Source of the DNA: Bacteroides sp. OF04-15BH | GTDB taxonomy: Bacteria; Bacteroidota; Bacteroidia; Bacteroidales; Bacteroidaceae | Direction of reading: 5' to 3' | Length of the DNA: 64,000 nucleotides | NCBI RefSeq assembly: GCF_003477995.1 | Contig: NZ_QUEM01000001.1 | Span: 124,001 to 188,000, forward strand | In this document: positions 16,617-25,984 of the stretch, one piece after another | How positions within the stretch are numbered: the stretch's first letter is position 1 | Layout of the letters: each line of letters opens with the position of its first letter | Made by a program: the position numbers and the translations under genes | The notes under the pieces: model-generated | Told to the model about the DNA's origin: nothing | Database searches by the model: none | The model's input: the letters and a program-made list of their open reading frames with translations, nothing else

Positions 16617-17162
16617 TTATTTTTCATTCTGTTCTACAAATTTTCCATATAAGAAACCGAATAGACCGGCCAGGATGATGATGTAGACCGGAGAAACTTC
16701 CATCTGCCAGATCAGCAAAGCACTGATTACCGGTATCCAGATATTGGTCCATCCGATTTTGGCACTCTTGGCCATTTTGAAGGTCGGAGCAGCTATCAGC
16801 GCCACGACTGCCGGTCGGATACCCAGAAAGATGCTCTGCACGGTTTTGTTTTCCCGGAAAGTCTGGAAGAAAAGAGCAATCAGCAGAATGATGAGAAAAG
16901 AGGGAAGTATGGTTCCCAGGGTGCATACGATACTTCCCGGTACTCCTTTCAGTTTATAGCCCAGGAAAATACTGATGTTGACTGCCAGAATGCCCGGACA
17001 GCTTTGTGCAATGGCTACCAGGTCGACAAACTCTTCTTTACCGATCCACTGCTTCTTGTCTACGACATCTGCTTCTATCAGCGGGAGCATGGCATATCCG
17101 CCGCCGATGGTAAACATTCCGATGCGCGTAAAAGTCTTGAAGCTTTCCCAATAGATATTCAT
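16617..17162 (-). CDS. chromate transporter family, first half-size subunit
   Basis: ATG at 17162 is preferred (181 residues, starting MNIYWESF). The frame extends to 17186, but that ATG lies inside the promoter box at 17184-17191; 17168 is also possible. It has the CHR motif FTIGGGYAMLPLIEADVV and the internal AQSCPGILAVNISIFLGYK, followed by four or five membrane segments. Together with the downstream half it should make a complete inner-membrane CHR transporter. Expression is tied to its own promoter, separate from purL by a terminator. Confidence 0.88.
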   Translation of the reverse strand: MNIYWESFKTFTRIGMFTIGGGYAMLPLIEADVVDKKQWIGKEEFVDLVAIAQSCPGILAVNISIFLGYKLKGVPGSIVCTLGTILPSFLIILLIALFFQTFRENKTVQSIFLGIRPAVVALIAAPTFKMAKSAKIGWTNIWIPVISALLIWQMEVSPVYIIILAGLFGFLYGKFVEQNEK

Positions 17163-17183
17163 TTTCATTTTTATTTTGTGTTG

Positions 17184-17191
17184 CAAAGATA
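17184..17191 (-). promoter_or_regulatory. -7 box for the chromate transporter pair
   Basis: TATCTTTG on the minus strand predicts a start near 17180 and a leader of about 12-18 bases. Confidence 0.6.
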
Positions 17192-17193
17192 CA

Positions 17194-17229
17194 AAAAGTG
17201 CGCCATTCTTTCAAAGATGGCGCACTTTT
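17194..17229 (-). terminator. purL terminator
   Basis: A stem AAAAGTGCGCCAT/ATGGCGCACTTTT with a short loop has T-runs on both strands. It sits directly upstream of the chromate transporter promoter. Confidence 0.8.
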
Positions 17230-17249
17230 CTGATAGAATCGCTGAGAGC

Positions 17250-20200
17250 TTATTTCTTGTTCTTTTCAATCCACTTACGTGCGTTGACGAAGGCCTCCAT
17301 CCACGGAGTGATTTCGTCGTTACGACGGTCTGCCGGATAGTAAGCATTCTGCCATGGGAAGATGGCGCGCTCCAAGTGAGGCATCATGGCCAGATGACGT
17401 CCGTCGGCACTGCAGATACCGGCTACGCTGTAGTCTGATCCGTTCGGATTGCCTGGATACTCGTCGTAGCTGTACTTGGCAATTACGTTATACTTATCCT
17501 CTTCGTAAGGCAGAGAGAACTTTCCTTCTCCGTGAGCTACCCAGATGCCCAGCTTGTTGCCGCTGAGTGAACCGAACATAACGCTTCGGTTGGTTGGGAT
17601 AGTCAGACCAACATAAGAAGACTCGAACTTGTGTGAGTCATTATGCAGCATGTGGGCTTTCTTCTTGAACTCTGGATTGATCAGGTTCAATTCCACCATC
17701 AGCTGACAACCGTTGCAGATACCCAATGAAAGAGTGTCTTCGCGTGCATAGAAGTTGTCGAGAGCTGCCTTGGCTTTCGGGTTATACAGGAAGGCACCGG
17801 CCCAACCCTTGGCAGAACCCAATACATCGGAGTTAGAGAATCCGCCGCAGAATACAATCATGTTGATGTCTTCCAGAGTTTCTCTTCCTGAGATCAGGTC
17901 GGTCATCATCACGTCTTTCACATCGAAACCGGCCAGGTACAATGAGTAAGCCATTTCGCGCTCACCGTTGGTACCCTTCTCACGGATGATGGCAGCCTTG
18001 ATGCCGGAAGGAGTGCGGCGATCTGGATTCAGACCGAACTGTGACAGTTTGCCGGTGAAATCCTTGTTGAAGACCATTTCCAGAGGCTGCTTCTTGTAGT
18101 TTTCGAAGCGAGCCTTGGCGCAACCGTTCATGCTCTGCTTGCGGTCGAGCAAATATGAAGTGCTGAACCAGATATCGCGCAGATAGTCGATTCCGAACTG
18201 ATATTCTGCACCGTCCTTGTAAACCTGGATGAGACGCTCGTCGGTTGGAGTACCCAACTTCACGTAACCTACGCCGGCATCTTCCAGAATCTTCTTGAAC
18301 TCAGACTTGTGCTTGTTGTCAATCTGTACAACAACACCCGGATTCTCGGCCATGAGGATCTTCACGATATCATCGTTCTTGATGCCGTCGAGGCTGATTT
18401 CCATACCGCCTTCTGTATTGGCGAAGCACATTTCGAGCAAGGTAGTGATCAGACCACCGGCAGAGATATCGTGACCGGCCAATACCAATCCCTTGTTGAT
18501 CAAAGTCTGTACGGCGTTGAATGCGTCGCGGAAGTATTCCGGATTCTGACAGGTAGGAACATCTGAACCCACCTTGTTCAGAGACTGTGCGAAGGCAGAA
18601 CCACCCAGACGCAACTCGTCGAAGCTGAAGTCGATGTGGTAGAATGTGCTCTTTTCCTTGTTAACCATTACCGGAGAAACCACCTTCTTGATGTCGCTTA
18701 CTTCGCCACCGGCGCTCACGATTACGGTTCCCGGAGAAATTACCTTCTCGCCGTCAGGATACTTCTGAGTCATAGACAGAGAGTCCTTACCGGTAGGAAC
18801 ATTGATTTCCAGTGCGCAGCAGAAATCAGACAGTGCTTTTACACCTTTATATAAACGGGCATCCTCACCTTCCTGTGAGCGGCATGGCCACATCCAGTTT
18901 GCTGAGAGAGACACGCTGTCCAGGCCATCGGCCAGCGGAGCCCATACGATATTGGTCAAAGATTCAGCTACAGACAGCACAGAACCGGCAGCAGGATCAG
19001 CCAGACCAGCCTGTGGGGCGTGACCGATAGCAGTAGCGATACCAGCCTTTCCACGGTAATCCAGTGCAACGACACCGCAGTCGCTCAACGGCAACTGGAT
19101 TTCGCCCTGGCACTGCTGACGGGCAACCTTACCGGTAACCGAACGGTCTACCTTGTTGGTCAACCAGTCTTTACATGCCACTGCTTCCATCTGCAGCACG
19201 CGGGTTACATATTCATTCAAGTGAGCCGCATCGTACGTTACATTTTCGTAAGTACGCTCTACGGTGTTGTCCTTCATATAAGTTTTCGGGCTGTGTCCGA
19301 ACATCTGAGAAACTTCCAGATCGAAAGGACGTACGCCGTCGGCCTGCTGGAAAGCAAAGTGTGCGTCGCCGGTTGTTTCACCAACTACATACATTGGGGC
19401 ACGCTCGCGCTCGGCAATCTTACGTACATGCTCCAGATGCTCTTCCTGAATGAGCAGACCCATACGCTCCTGAGACTCGTTGGCGATGATTTCCTTTGCA
19501 GACAGAGTCTTGTCACCGATAGGAAGCTTGCTCATGTCAATCAATCCACCGCAATCCTCTACCAATTCCGACAGACAGTTTACGTGTCCGGCTGAACCGT
19601 GGTCGTGGATAGATACAACAGGATTCACATCTTCTTCGCACAAAGCGCGCACCAGGTTGTTGGCACGTTTCTGCATTTCCGGGTTGGCACGTTGCACGGC
19701 GTTCAGCTCGATGCCCGAAGAGTAGCGTCCGGTATCTACGGATGAAACGGAACCACCGCCCAGTCCGATACGATAGTTGTCACCACCGACAACCACCACC
19801 TTGTTTCCTTTCTGCGGAGTACCTTTCAGGCAGTCGCGCTTGGTACCGTAACCCACACCACCGGCAAGCATGATTACCTTGTCGTAACCGTAGCGCTCGT
19901 TATTCTCCTGATGTTCGAAGGTCAATACAGAACCGGTAATCAGAGGTTGTCCGAATTTATTACCAAAATCAGAGGCTCCGTTAGAAGCTTTGATCAGGAT
20001 CTGTTCCGGAGTCTGATACAGCCATTTGCGTGCCGGGAGAATGTTTTCCCAATCACGTCCTTCGTCAGTACGCGGATAAGAAGTCATGTAAACCGCAGTT
20101 CCGGCGATTGGCCAGCTGCCGACACCACCACCCATACGGTCGCGGATTTCGCCACCGGTACCGGTTGAAGCACCGTTAAACGGCTCTACGGTAGTCGGGA

Positions 20201-20954
20201 AGTTATGAGTTTCTGCCTTGATGGAGATGACAGATTCGATATCCTTGATTACGAAGTAGTCTGAAGTAGCGTGATCTTTCGGGGCGAACTGTTCTACAAC
20301 AGGACCCTGTGCGAAAGCCACATTATCCTTATAGGCAGAAATGATTTTATGCGGGTTTTCCTGAGTGGTTTTCTTGATCATCTGGAACAAAGAAGATTCC
20401 ATTTCCTGTCCGTCGATGATGAAGGTACCGCCGAAGATCTTGTGGCGGCAGTGCTCAGAGTTGATCTGTGCGAATCCGAAAACTTCAGAGTCGGTCAGTT
20501 TGCGGCTCAGTTGTTTCTCCACATCATGCAGATATTCAATCTCTTCTGGAGACAGGGCCAGTCCTTCCTGCTCGTTGTATTCCTCCAGATTTTCGATATA
20601 CATGATTGGAGCGGGTTTCAGGTCAATCTTGAAGATTTCCTGATTCAGGCCTTTGTACATGCGCTGGAGCATGGGGTCATAGTCGGCATTTTCGTCGGCT
20701 ACCGGGAAGTATTCCTCTATACGAGAAATACCGCTGAGGCTCATATTTTGAGTAATCTCAACGGCATTCGTACTCCAAGGAGTAATCATTTCACGGCGCG
20801 GGCCCACGAAGCAACCGGTCAGACTGCTTTCTTCTTCCACTTTGGCCTCACCATAAAGCCAACACAATTTTTCAATTTCTTCAGGATTGAGCGAATGATC
20901 ACATTCTGTTGCAATTACGCTCTTGCTGGGAGTTCTAAAAAATACAATAGGCAT
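17250..20954 (-). CDS. purL: phosphoribosylformylglycinamidine synthase
   Basis: This is the large single-chain form, 1234 residues from ATG 20954; the reading from 20987 would start upstream of the predicted transcript start. The synthetase core includes AETHNFPTTVEPFNGASTGTGG and a glycine-rich PurM-like region. The C-terminal glutamine amidotransferase domain carries the nucleophile Cys in GICNGCQLM, with the His/Glu region near WVAHGEGKF. It converts FGAR to FGAM in purine synthesis, using glutamine and ATP. It is monocistronic with its own promoter and terminator. Confidence 0.98.
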   Translation of the reverse strand: MPIVFFRTPSKSVIATECDHSLNPEEIEKLCWLYGEAKVEEESSLTGCFVGPRREMITPWSTNAVEITQNMSLSGISRIEEYFPVADENADYDPMLQRMYKGLNQEIFKIDLKPAPIMYIENLEEYNEQEGLALSPEEIEYLHDVEKQLSRKLTDSEVFGFAQINSEHCRHKIFGGTFIIDGQEMESSLFQMIKKTTQENPHKIISAYKDNVAFAQGPVVEQFAPKDHATSDYFVIKDIESVISIKAETHNFPTTVEPFNGASTGTGGEIRDRMGGGVGSWPIAGTAVYMTSYPRTDEGRDWENILPARKWLYQTPEQILIKASNGASDFGNKFGQPLITGSVLTFEHQENNERYGYDKVIMLAGGVGYGTKRDCLKGTPQKGNKVVVVGGDNYRIGLGGGSVSSVDTGRYSSGIELNAVQRANPEMQKRANNLVRALCEEDVNPVVSIHDHGSAGHVNCLSELVEDCGGLIDMSKLPIGDKTLSAKEIIANESQERMGLLIQEEHLEHVRKIAERERAPMYVVGETTGDAHFAFQQADGVRPFDLEVSQMFGHSPKTYMKDNTVERTYENVTYDAAHLNEYVTRVLQMEAVACKDWLTNKVDRSVTGKVARQQCQGEIQLPLSDCGVVALDYRGKAGIATAIGHAPQAGLADPAAGSVLSVAESLTNIVWAPLADGLDSVSLSANWMWPCRSQEGEDARLYKGVKALSDFCCALEINVPTGKDSLSMTQKYPDGEKVISPGTVIVSAGGEVSDIKKVVSPVMVNKEKSTFYHIDFSFDELRLGGSAFAQSLNKVGSDVPTCQNPEYFRDAFNAVQTLINKGLVLAGHDISAGGLITTLLEMCFANTEGGMEISLDGIKNDDIVKILMAENPGVVVQIDNKHKSEFKKILEDAGVGYVKLGTPTDERLIQVYKDGAEYQFGIDYLRDIWFSTSYLLDRKQSMNGCAKARFENYKKQPLEMVFNKDFTGKLSQFGLNPDRRTPSGIKAAIIREKGTNGEREMAYSLYLAGFDVKDVMMTDLISGRETLEDINMIVFCGGFSNSDVLGSAKGWAGAFLYNPKAKAALDNFYAREDTLSLGICNGCQLMVELNLINPEFKKKAHMLHNDSHKFESSYVGLTIPTNRSVMFGSLSGNKLGIWVAHGEGKFSLPYEEDKYNVIAKYSYDEYPGNPNGSDYSVAGICSADGRHLAMMPHLERAIFPWQNAYYPADRRNDEITPWMEAFVNARKWIEKNKK

Positions 20955-20984
20955 AAATCGAATGTTTATTAAAAGCTTTGTTTG

Positions 20985-20992
20985 CAAAGTTA
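20985..20992 (-). promoter_or_regulatory. -7 box for purL
   Basis: TAACTTTG on the minus strand predicts a start near 20981 and a leader of about 27 bases. Confidence 0.65.
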
Positions 20993-21276
20993 GTAAAAAT
21001 ACACAAAAAAGTAATGTCGAAAAGGAAAATAATTATTGTTTACCTTTTTATTAAAAGAAATACAAAGTATTTGATGTTTTTTTTATAATCTTTTTTGTTG
21101 TTTGGATTTTTTACTATATCTTTGTCTTGCTTTTAAGGAAGGAGGATTCGCATTTGGTATGCGGGTTTATGGGAAATATTTTTTTGTAGTTCAGCTGAAA
21201 ATGAGAATTCTCCGTGTAATGACAGATTAGTTTTCGGATAACATGGCGTGTTAAAATAGCTTTTTATTATAGATTT
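20993..21276. other. AT-rich divergent intergenic region
   Basis: Together with the purL leader this exceeds 300 bases. It holds the purL promoter on the left and the rightward promoter at 21117. Nothing else is recognised in it. Confidence 0.5.
21117..21124 (+). promoter_or_regulatory. -7 box for the 21277 lipoprotein operon
   Basis: TATCTTTG predicts a start near 21128 and an unusually long leader of about 150 bases. Confidence 0.55.
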
Positions 21277-23106
21277 ATGAAACAGAGAATGACGAGAAGG
21301 GCACTTAATTGTTTACTGCTTTCTGCTTTAGGACTGACAACAGCCTGTGTTGACAATTCCTATGACCTTACAAAAGACATAGATTTGACGATTACCGTAG
21401 GAGGTGACTTGACTACTCCGGGAAATTCATCGGAAGAAATCACGTTGGACGACTTGTTCGATGTGGATTATGAAACCTCTGACCTGGATACTTTGGACAA
21501 CGGTGACTTTGTTCTTTGTGTGAACGGAGATCCGACCAGCTCAAGTGTAAAGGTAAACGATGTGACTGTAGACCGTTCGGAGGCTACCAAGTCTTCAAAA
21601 ATGCTGACCTTTACCTCGGATATGCTGGTTCAGGGAGAAACTTCGACTATGGCTATTGAGGATTTGAATCCGGAGTGGCAGCTGAAGAACAATGACATTC
21701 CCGAAGATGTGATTGATTTGGAATATGCCGACGATATTCAGCATAACGATGTGGTGCAGAGACTGGAGACAGAAGGCAATACGAAAGGCGTGATTCTGAA
21801 GAAAGGTCTGAGATTTACTTTCCCGTCTTATTTGCAGGTAGCTTTGACAGACGCTTTCACCAGTCAGTGGTTTGCCTTGAGTCAGGTAAACGGACAGACC
21901 GTCATGACTCTGAAAAATGATTATCGTTTGTCTTCTTCCGGTGCAGACTGGAAGGTGAATATCAACAGAATATATTTCAAGTCTACCGGCAATGTGACCG
22001 TACCGGCAGGCGAAGGATTCCTTGTGGCTACGGCAAACACAAAAGCCAAGGTGCTTTTCAATGTGGAGATTCCGGTAGACGGTGACGTGGCTGTGAAGGC
22101 TCAGGATTTCCCGGCAGGCTCTTCTGAAGTCAATTTCCGTTTGGTGAGCCATGTGGTTTCCAACGAAATGGCTATGGGACGCGTGCGCGCCAAGGTGAAT
22201 CCGGATATTGATTTTACCGTATCCGAAGTGACTATTGAGGATTTGCCTGACTTCCTGACGGACAACGACGTGAATGCCGATCTGACCAATCCGCAGGTGC
22301 TGTTGCGCGTGAACAACCAGTCGGAAGTGGATGTGAACTTGCAGGCTGAACTGCATTCCTATAAAGAAGGCAATAAACTGCAGACCGTGGTTCTCGGTAC
22401 CGATATAAACACTGTGAACAGCAAGACCATTCGTCTGAAGGCTTCTACCGAGAATCTGCTTTGCATTTCACCGCTTAACGAGAATGTTCCTAACGGTTAC
22501 ACCTGGGTGCAGGTGGAAAATCTGCCGGACCTGATACGCACCATTCCGGACTTGATAAAAGTGGAGAATGTTGAGGCTAAAGTTCTTCAGCAGTTCTATA
22601 CCGTGGAGCTTGGTGTGAACAAAGAGGTTCATACGGATTATGACCTGAATGCTCCGCTAGAATTCGGAAAAGAATTCAGCATTGTCTACAAGGATACACT
22701 GGACGGTTGGAGCGAAGACATTGAAAAGTATGAGATGAAGGAACTGGAGGTATCCTTGAGTGCCATCAACCGCATTCCGTTGAACCTGGATCTTTCGGCT
22801 ATGGCCATTGATGCCCAGGGCCATGTGATGGACGATGTACTTGTGGAGACCGACGGATTTATTGCTGCCGGAACAAAAACCGAACCAAATACAAAAGTTC
22901 TGACATTTACATTGAAGAAAAAAGATGGAACACGCATCAAGAATCTGGACGGACTGATTCTCCGTCTCGACGGCAAGGCTTTCCGTGGAGAGGATCAGAG
23001 CCAGTCTGATACTTGGGAATCGCAGACTCTTAATGCCAGCCAGACTTTGAAACTTGATGACTTGAAGTTGAGAATCAAGGGAGGCGTTACTATGGATTTG
23101 AATTAA
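21277..23106 (+). CDS. large lipoprotein of unknown function
   Basis: The protein has 609 residues. The N-terminus is basic, then hydrophobic, ending in the lipobox GLTTAC (Cys24), followed by acidic VDNSYDLTKDIDLT. The remainder is beta-rich, with several repeats of short Asp-rich strand patterns (TLDDLFDVD, VTIEDLPDF) and no enzyme motif. I do not recognise a named family. It is followed after 33 bases by a DUF5723 outer-membrane protein, so the two probably act together at the outer membrane. The acidic start after the Cys may favour surface exposure in Bacteroidetes, which is inference. Confidence 0.8.
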   Translation: MKQRMTRRALNCLLLSALGLTTACVDNSYDLTKDIDLTITVGGDLTTPGNSSEEITLDDLFDVDYETSDLDTLDNGDFVLCVNGDPTSSSVKVNDVTVDRSEATKSSKMLTFTSDMLVQGETSTMAIEDLNPEWQLKNNDIPEDVIDLEYADDIQHNDVVQRLETEGNTKGVILKKGLRFTFPSYLQVALTDAFTSQWFALSQVNGQTVMTLKNDYRLSSSGADWKVNINRIYFKSTGNVTVPAGEGFLVATANTKAKVLFNVEIPVDGDVAVKAQDFPAGSSEVNFRLVSHVVSNEMAMGRVRAKVNPDIDFTVSEVTIEDLPDFLTDNDVNADLTNPQVLLRVNNQSEVDVNLQAELHSYKEGNKLQTVVLGTDINTVNSKTIRLKASTENLLCISPLNENVPNGYTWVQVENLPDLIRTIPDLIKVENVEAKVLQQFYTVELGVNKEVHTDYDLNAPLEFGKEFSIVYKDTLDGWSEDIEKYEMKELEVSLSAINRIPLNLDLSAMAIDAQGHVMDDVLVETDGFIAAGTKTEPNTKVLTFTLKKKDGTRIKNLDGLILRLDGKAFRGEDQSQSDTWESQTLNASQTLKLDDLKLRIKGGVTMDLN

Positions 23107-23139
23107 TGGGTGTTTTTTGAACTTTAAAGATTTGGACAA

Positions 23140-24573
23140 ATGAAAAGAAATAAAATATTTGGTTTCCTGGCTGGTGCCCTTTTGATGGCTCCTGCGGCCA
23201 CTTTTGCACAGCAGGCTCTGCGTTCCGGTTATTTTCTCGAGGGATATGAGTATCGTCATGTGATGAATCCGGCATTCGGTCCGGACCGGAAAGGCTTTGT
23301 CAGTTTTCCGTTCTTAGGAAATATCAATGTCGGCATGTCGGGTAATATGGGTGTTTCCAACTTCCTGTATAAAACTCCGGATGGCGGTCTGACTACTTTC
23401 CTGAACGAATCGGTTACTGCTTCGGACTTTTTGGGAGGCATCAATCAGAACAACCGTTTGGCCATTGATTATAACTGGAGTATTTTCTCTATGGGATTCT
23501 CCAAATTCGGTGGTTATAACACCATTGGCATCAATCTGCGTACCAATGTGTCGGCCACTCTGCCTTACGAACTGTTTGAGTTCATGAAGGTGGGCGGTAA
23601 GGGAGACAATACCGTTTATCACATGGAAAATATCGGTGTTTCTTCAAAAGCCTACGTGGAGTTGGCTTTGGGTCACTCCCGCGACATCAACGAACAGTGG
23701 CGTGTGGGCGGTAAACTGAAATTCCTTTTGGGCGGCTTGAATGCCAGCGCCATGATCGACCGGATGGATGTGGAGATGACCGACGAGCAGTGGAAGGTGC
23801 AGGGAAGCGGAAGTCTGGATCTGGCCATGAAGGGACTGAAGGTGCCTACGAACGAAGAGAGCAAGAATCCGGGCGACTATGAGGCCGACAAGGCACAGAA
23901 TATCAACTACTCCGACATTGAACTGGAGTCTCCGGGACTGGGAGGTTTCGGTATGGCCATTGACCTGGGTGCCACTTATCAGCTGCGTGAGGATTTGCAG
24001 CTGTCTGCTTCTTTGCTTGACCTGGGCTTTATTTCCTGGAACAGCAACACACATGGAGTGATGAGCATGGAGCCTTGGGTGTTTGACGGATTCAAGGACG
24101 TTCCTTATAACTCGGAGGATGATATGGGAAATGAAAAGCCAAACAGTCTGGAAAACCAGATTGACAATCTGACCGAAGGTCTGGAAGATTATTTCAGTTT
24201 CCAGCGCGAGGGAGAAGTTTCCAGCAGAACGGCCGCTTTGGGAGCAACCCTGAATCTCGGTGCCTTGTATACCTTCCCTTATTATGAAGGTCTGAAGTTC
24301 GGTTTCCTGTCTTCAACCCGCATTCAGGGCAAGTACTCATGGTCTGAAGGTCGCTTCTCGGCCAATGTGGCTCCAACGAGCTGGTTCGATGCTTCGGTGA
24401 ACTACGGAATCTCTTCATACGGTTCCTCTTTCGGTTGGCTGATCAATTTCCATCCGAACAAGTTCAACTTCTTTATCGGTTCAGACCATCAGTTCGTCAA
24501 GATTACCCCGCAGTTCCTGCCGGTAAACAATGCGAACATGAGTATTTCTATGGGTATCAATTTCAATCTGTAA
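23140..24573 (+). CDS. DUF5723 outer-membrane protein
   Basis: The protein has 477 residues with a signal peptide ending near TFAQQ (residues 23-25). The mature N-terminus (GYFLEGYEYRHVMNPAF) and glycine/aromatic beta strands match DUF5723, a barrel family of Bacteroidetes resembling PorV/FadL-like proteins. The C-terminus ends in alternating strands (MSISMGINFNL), as expected for outer-membrane insertion. It lies 33 bases after the large lipoprotein and before a strong terminator, forming a two-gene operon. Function is not established; a partnership with the lipoprotein is inferred from position. Confidence 0.82.
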   Translation: MKRNKIFGFLAGALLMAPAATFAQQALRSGYFLEGYEYRHVMNPAFGPDRKGFVSFPFLGNINVGMSGNMGVSNFLYKTPDGGLTTFLNESVTASDFLGGINQNNRLAIDYNWSIFSMGFSKFGGYNTIGINLRTNVSATLPYELFEFMKVGGKGDNTVYHMENIGVSSKAYVELALGHSRDINEQWRVGGKLKFLLGGLNASAMIDRMDVEMTDEQWKVQGSGSLDLAMKGLKVPTNEESKNPGDYEADKAQNINYSDIELESPGLGGFGMAIDLGATYQLREDLQLSASLLDLGFISWNSNTHGVMSMEPWVFDGFKDVPYNSEDDMGNEKPNSLENQIDNLTEGLEDYFSFQREGEVSSRTAALGATLNLGALYTFPYYEGLKFGFLSSTRIQGKYSWSEGRFSANVAPTSWFDASVNYGISSYGSSFGWLINFHPNKFNFFIGSDHQFVKITPQFLPVNNANMSISMGINFNL

Positions 24574-24615
24574 TCTATCCCTTTGGGGTATTTTATATCA
24601 ACTTGGTTTTGTGGG

Positions 24616-24659
24616 GTGCCGTGCCGGAGCTTTTTCCGGTGCGGCGCTTTTTTGTTTTT
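24616..24659 (+). terminator. terminator of the lipoprotein-DUF5723 operon
   Basis: A 13-pair stem (24616-24628 with 24635-24647, including G-U pairs) is followed by a T-rich run. Confidence 0.75.
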
Positions 24660-24681
24660 CGGCACCTGCTTTTCGTTGTTT

Positions 24682-24746
24682 AATTTCATGCTGATGAAAT
24701 GTTCAAATCATCAAAATGATTTTCAAAAATCTTCGGCATCTTTTTT
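24682..24746. repeat. triple 22-bp palindrome array, copy 2
   Basis: Unit centres are at 24691.5 and 24713.5, with a degenerate third near 24735.5. Units 1 and 2 read TTTCAT-GCTG-ATGAAA and AAATCAT-CAAA-ATGATTT. Unit 1 shares 14 identical bases with copy 1. It sits between the terminators of two convergent genes. Confidence 0.7.
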
Positions 24747-24776
24747 AGAGGTGCTCGCGCGCAAGCAGAGGTGGGG

Positions 24777-24843
24777 ATACAAAAAAGCGCAACACTTCCG
24801 GTTGATGCGGCATCAGAAACCCGGAGGTGTTGCGCTTTTGTAT
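24777..24843. terminator. bidirectional terminator, glucokinase 3' end
   Basis: A stem AAGCGCAACACTTCCGG with its near-complement CCGGAGGTGTTGCGCTT is flanked by A and T runs. Confidence 0.8.
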
Positions 24844-24855
24844 TAAAATGTCAGA

Positions 24856-25824
24856 TTACAGTTCCCAGCCCAATGCACTGGCGCCCAATACGGCAGCGCC
24901 GGCATCATCCAGTTCAGAAACAATCATCTGTGCTTTGTTCTTATACAAGAACAGTACGTTCTCGTCGTATGCTTTCTTGATCGGATCCATCAGCAAGTCA
25001 CCGGCTTTGGTCAGTCCGCCAAAGAAGATGAAAGCTTCCGGACTGCTGAAGGCTGCAAAGTCGGCGCAGGCTTCACCCAGAATCTTACCGGTATATTCAA
25101 AGATTTCCTTAGCCACTTCATCACCCTGTCCGGCAGCTATGGCCACATCCTTTGAGGTGATTTCATCCAGCGGGATGTTGCGCAGCAGGGTAGGGCGCTC
25201 GCTTGAAGAAACAATCATCTTGGCAGTTCTGGCCACTCCGGTAGCCGAGCAGTAAGTTTCCAGACATCCCTTGCGTCCGCATCCGCAGCTGCGTGCTTCG
25301 CTTGATTTGTCCACAATCACGTGACCCAACTCTCCGGCAAATCCGTCAGAGCCGTAAACCACCTGTCCGTTGACAACGATACCGCTGCCCACTCCGGTTC
25401 CCAGAGTAATCATGATGAAGTTTTTCATACCTTTGGCCGCACCGTAAGCCATTTCGCCGATGGCGGCTGCGTTGGCGTCGTTGGTCAGTGCCACAGGGAT
25501 TCCCAGTCGGTCGCTGAACATCTTGACCAATGGAATTTCGCCTTTCCAAGGCAGGTTGGCCGGGTTGTCAATGATTCCGGTATAGTAGTTGGCATCCGGA
25601 GCGCCGATACCCATAGCCTGAATCTTTTCGATTCCGCCCACTTCTTCAATAATTTTCTTCAGGGCTGTGCAGCAGTTGTCTACATAAACTTCCACATCAT
25701 TCTGTTCTTGAGTCTTGACAGAGGTAGTGGCTACGATGGTTCCGCGTCGGTCTACAATGCCGAATACAGAGTTGGTGCCTCCCAGGTCCAGACCGATTAC
25801 ATAAGGTTTCTGTTCTTGTTCCAT
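24856..25824 (-). CDS. ROK-family glucokinase
   Basis: The protein has 322 residues. The N-terminal phosphate motif DLGGTN is at residues 13-18, the sugar-binding motif GTGVGSGIV is mid-protein, and the ROK zinc motif CGCGRKGCLE is near residue 185. The sequence fits a bacterial ROK glucokinase, which phosphorylates glucose with ATP in the cytoplasm; related ROK proteins act on N-acetylmannosamine or fructose. There is no DNA-binding domain, so it is not a NagC-type repressor. It is monocistronic with its own promoter. Confidence 0.9.
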   Translation of the reverse strand: MEQEQKPYVIGLDLGGTNSVFGIVDRRGTIVATTSVKTQEQNDVEVYVDNCCTALKKIIEEVGGIEKIQAMGIGAPDANYYTGIIDNPANLPWKGEIPLVKMFSDRLGIPVALTNDANAAAIGEMAYGAAKGMKNFIMITLGTGVGSGIVVNGQVVYGSDGFAGELGHVIVDKSSEARSCGCGRKGCLETYCSATGVARTAKMIVSSSERPTLLRNIPLDEITSKDVAIAAGQGDEVAKEIFEYTGKILGEACADFAAFSSPEAFIFFGGLTKAGDLLMDPIKKAYDENVLFLYKNKAQMIVSELDDAGAAVLGASALGWEL

Positions 25825-25856
25825 AGATTGAAATGTTATATTTGTTTGCTTTGTAG

Positions 25857-25864
25857 CAAAGATA
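25857..25864 (-). promoter_or_regulatory. -7 box for the ROK kinase gene
   Basis: TATCTTTG on the minus strand gives a leader of about 30 bases. Confidence 0.65.
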
Positions 25865-25984
25865 GAAAGAATGCTTTAAAATAGTATTTAAAAATCATTT
25901 TTTTTGATTCATTATGTCTCGTTTATAGAAAAAGATCGCCTCTTTTTTCCTATTTTCGCAAAAAAATGCGAATTTTGCACTATT

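Noticed and set aside
16038..17186. A frameshifted full-length ChrA
   Set aside because: Each half has its own start, stop and family N-terminal motif, and paired half-size CHR proteins are a known form.
24682..24746. Insertion sequence remnants at the palindrome arrays
   Set aside because: No transposase fragment, terminal repeat pair or target duplication is visible; copies are uniform at about 69 bases.
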